A DNA stretch of 64,000 nucleotides, taken from Haliclona indistincta. Lineage: Eukaryota > Porifera > Demospongiae > Haplosclerida > Chalinidae. The notes below the pieces were generated by a model. The model worked only from the letters and a program-made list of their open reading frames with translations. It had not been told where the DNA came from and ran no database searches. The position numbers and the translations under genes are program-made. The stretch is from assembly GCA_964017065.1 (NCBI GenBank), contig OZ024786.1:14384242-14448241 (forward strand), read 5' to 3'. Shown here piece by piece: positions 63,338 to 64,000 of this stretch. The stretch's first letter is position 1; each line of letters opens with the position of its first letter.

Positions 63338-64000
63338 GTATTATAAATATCTTTCAGTTCTTTCCTACTTGTTTGCTAGCTTCAGTGTGCTGTATATTAT
63401 AGTGCTACGCGTGTGTACAACTGGAATTTTTGTAAGGCAAAAATTTTGACAGATGACCCTAAAACTTTTGTATTGGGGATTTACCTGTTGGTACAAACAT
63501 GTAAAGTTAATGTACATGGGTGCTCTAGAATTTGTTACGTAGCGGGATATTTTAGCAAGCCCGTAGATAGGGGGGGTTCGGTAGGTTCGGACGAACCGCC
63601 CAGGCTACACAACGGTCCGTTTGAAGTCTTCAGAAAATTACTATACTGGCTACTTTTTGACTCTACAAATCGCTGTTGCTAGAGTAGAAGACTGCAGTAA
63701 GCCAGTAATACGACTAGCTTCCTAGTTGCATGCACGGTACGCGATCGCGAGTGACCAATCTGCTGCCTGATTCAATGGAAACGCCCATCATGAATAATTA
63801 ATTAGCTAAAATTTCGGCGGCGCTTTGTGCCGCAAACAAGAACAAACCTCCCCATTACAAATCCTGGCTACGGCCTTGTTTAGTGGACTAAAAGTTTGGA
63901 GAATTGTCAAGCATTCGCCACAATAAAATTCGCCAAGATCTGCGTGAGCCAGGTGTTTGGCACCAAAGTTAAACTCACCAAAACGCAAAAATTGGGTCTT
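63338..64000. other. Dymeclin intron at the right edge
   Basis: 63558-63882 is bounded by agcccgtagatagggg and, inverted, aggccgtagccagg, so it may be a diverged short transposon. The last 100 bases (tcgccaagatctgcgtgagc..., actcaccaaaacgc) look like another dispersed repeat. No further dymeclin exon recognised. Confidence 0.45.

Overview
The window is nuclear DNA from an early-branching animal. It has short GT-AG introns and TATA boxes a few tens of bases from start codons. It holds animal genes (a TGF-beta pathway SMAD, translin, dymeclin, FN3/Ig cell-surface receptors) and many tandem repeats and short inverted-repeat transposons. A demosponge such as Amphimedon is the most likely source; this is an inference from gene content and style, not a database match. 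One 200-base N run (36999-37198) is an assembly gap.

Layout: 3-1226 is the 3' coding exon of an unidentified Ser/Thr/His-rich protein on the + strand. From 1357 to about 10260 there is an E2F/TATA-like promoter with a few candidate exons, then four families of tandem repeats with unit lengths of about 1 kb, 38, 20 and 73 bp. From 11566 to 28838, on the - strand, lies a cluster of four paralogous receptor genes, here called A to D. A (869 aa) and C (1446 aa) are intact: signal peptide, N-terminal domain, Ig-like domain, five FN3 domains, stalk, one membrane helix, and a short tail carrying YVNV and YEAL tyrosine motifs in ITAM-like spacing. C has a stalk of about 95 Cys-Pro-Ser-Leu/Ser-Thr-Ser hexapeptides. 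B has lost its signal-peptide exon and has a stop before the membrane helix. D is a 3' fragment split by about 2 kb of inserted palindrome-rich DNA.

From 29318 to 34347: a secreted glycoprotein gene (- strand) lies head to head with a complete six-exon translin gene (+), followed by the first coding exon of a Smad2/3-type SMAD (+). Microsatellites and the gap follow. Neither the rest of SMAD nor the first exons of dymeclin can be found around the gap, so it probably hides real sequence or marks a wrong join.

From 37332 to the right edge is dymeclin (+ strand). Its sixth visible intron is about 21 kb (40827-61824). That intron holds an antisense tandem array of five intact three-exon genes for small secreted six-cysteine proteins (182-192 aa), each with its own TATA box, arranged in five duplicated units, with several transposon insertions. 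The donor site of this intron has also been amplified into a 22-bp minisatellite.

How the genes may work together: the receptors and the small secreted proteins are each locally expanded, fast-changing extracellular families. No direct functional link between them is visible. Translin, SMAD and dymeclin are conserved single-copy housekeeping or signalling genes.
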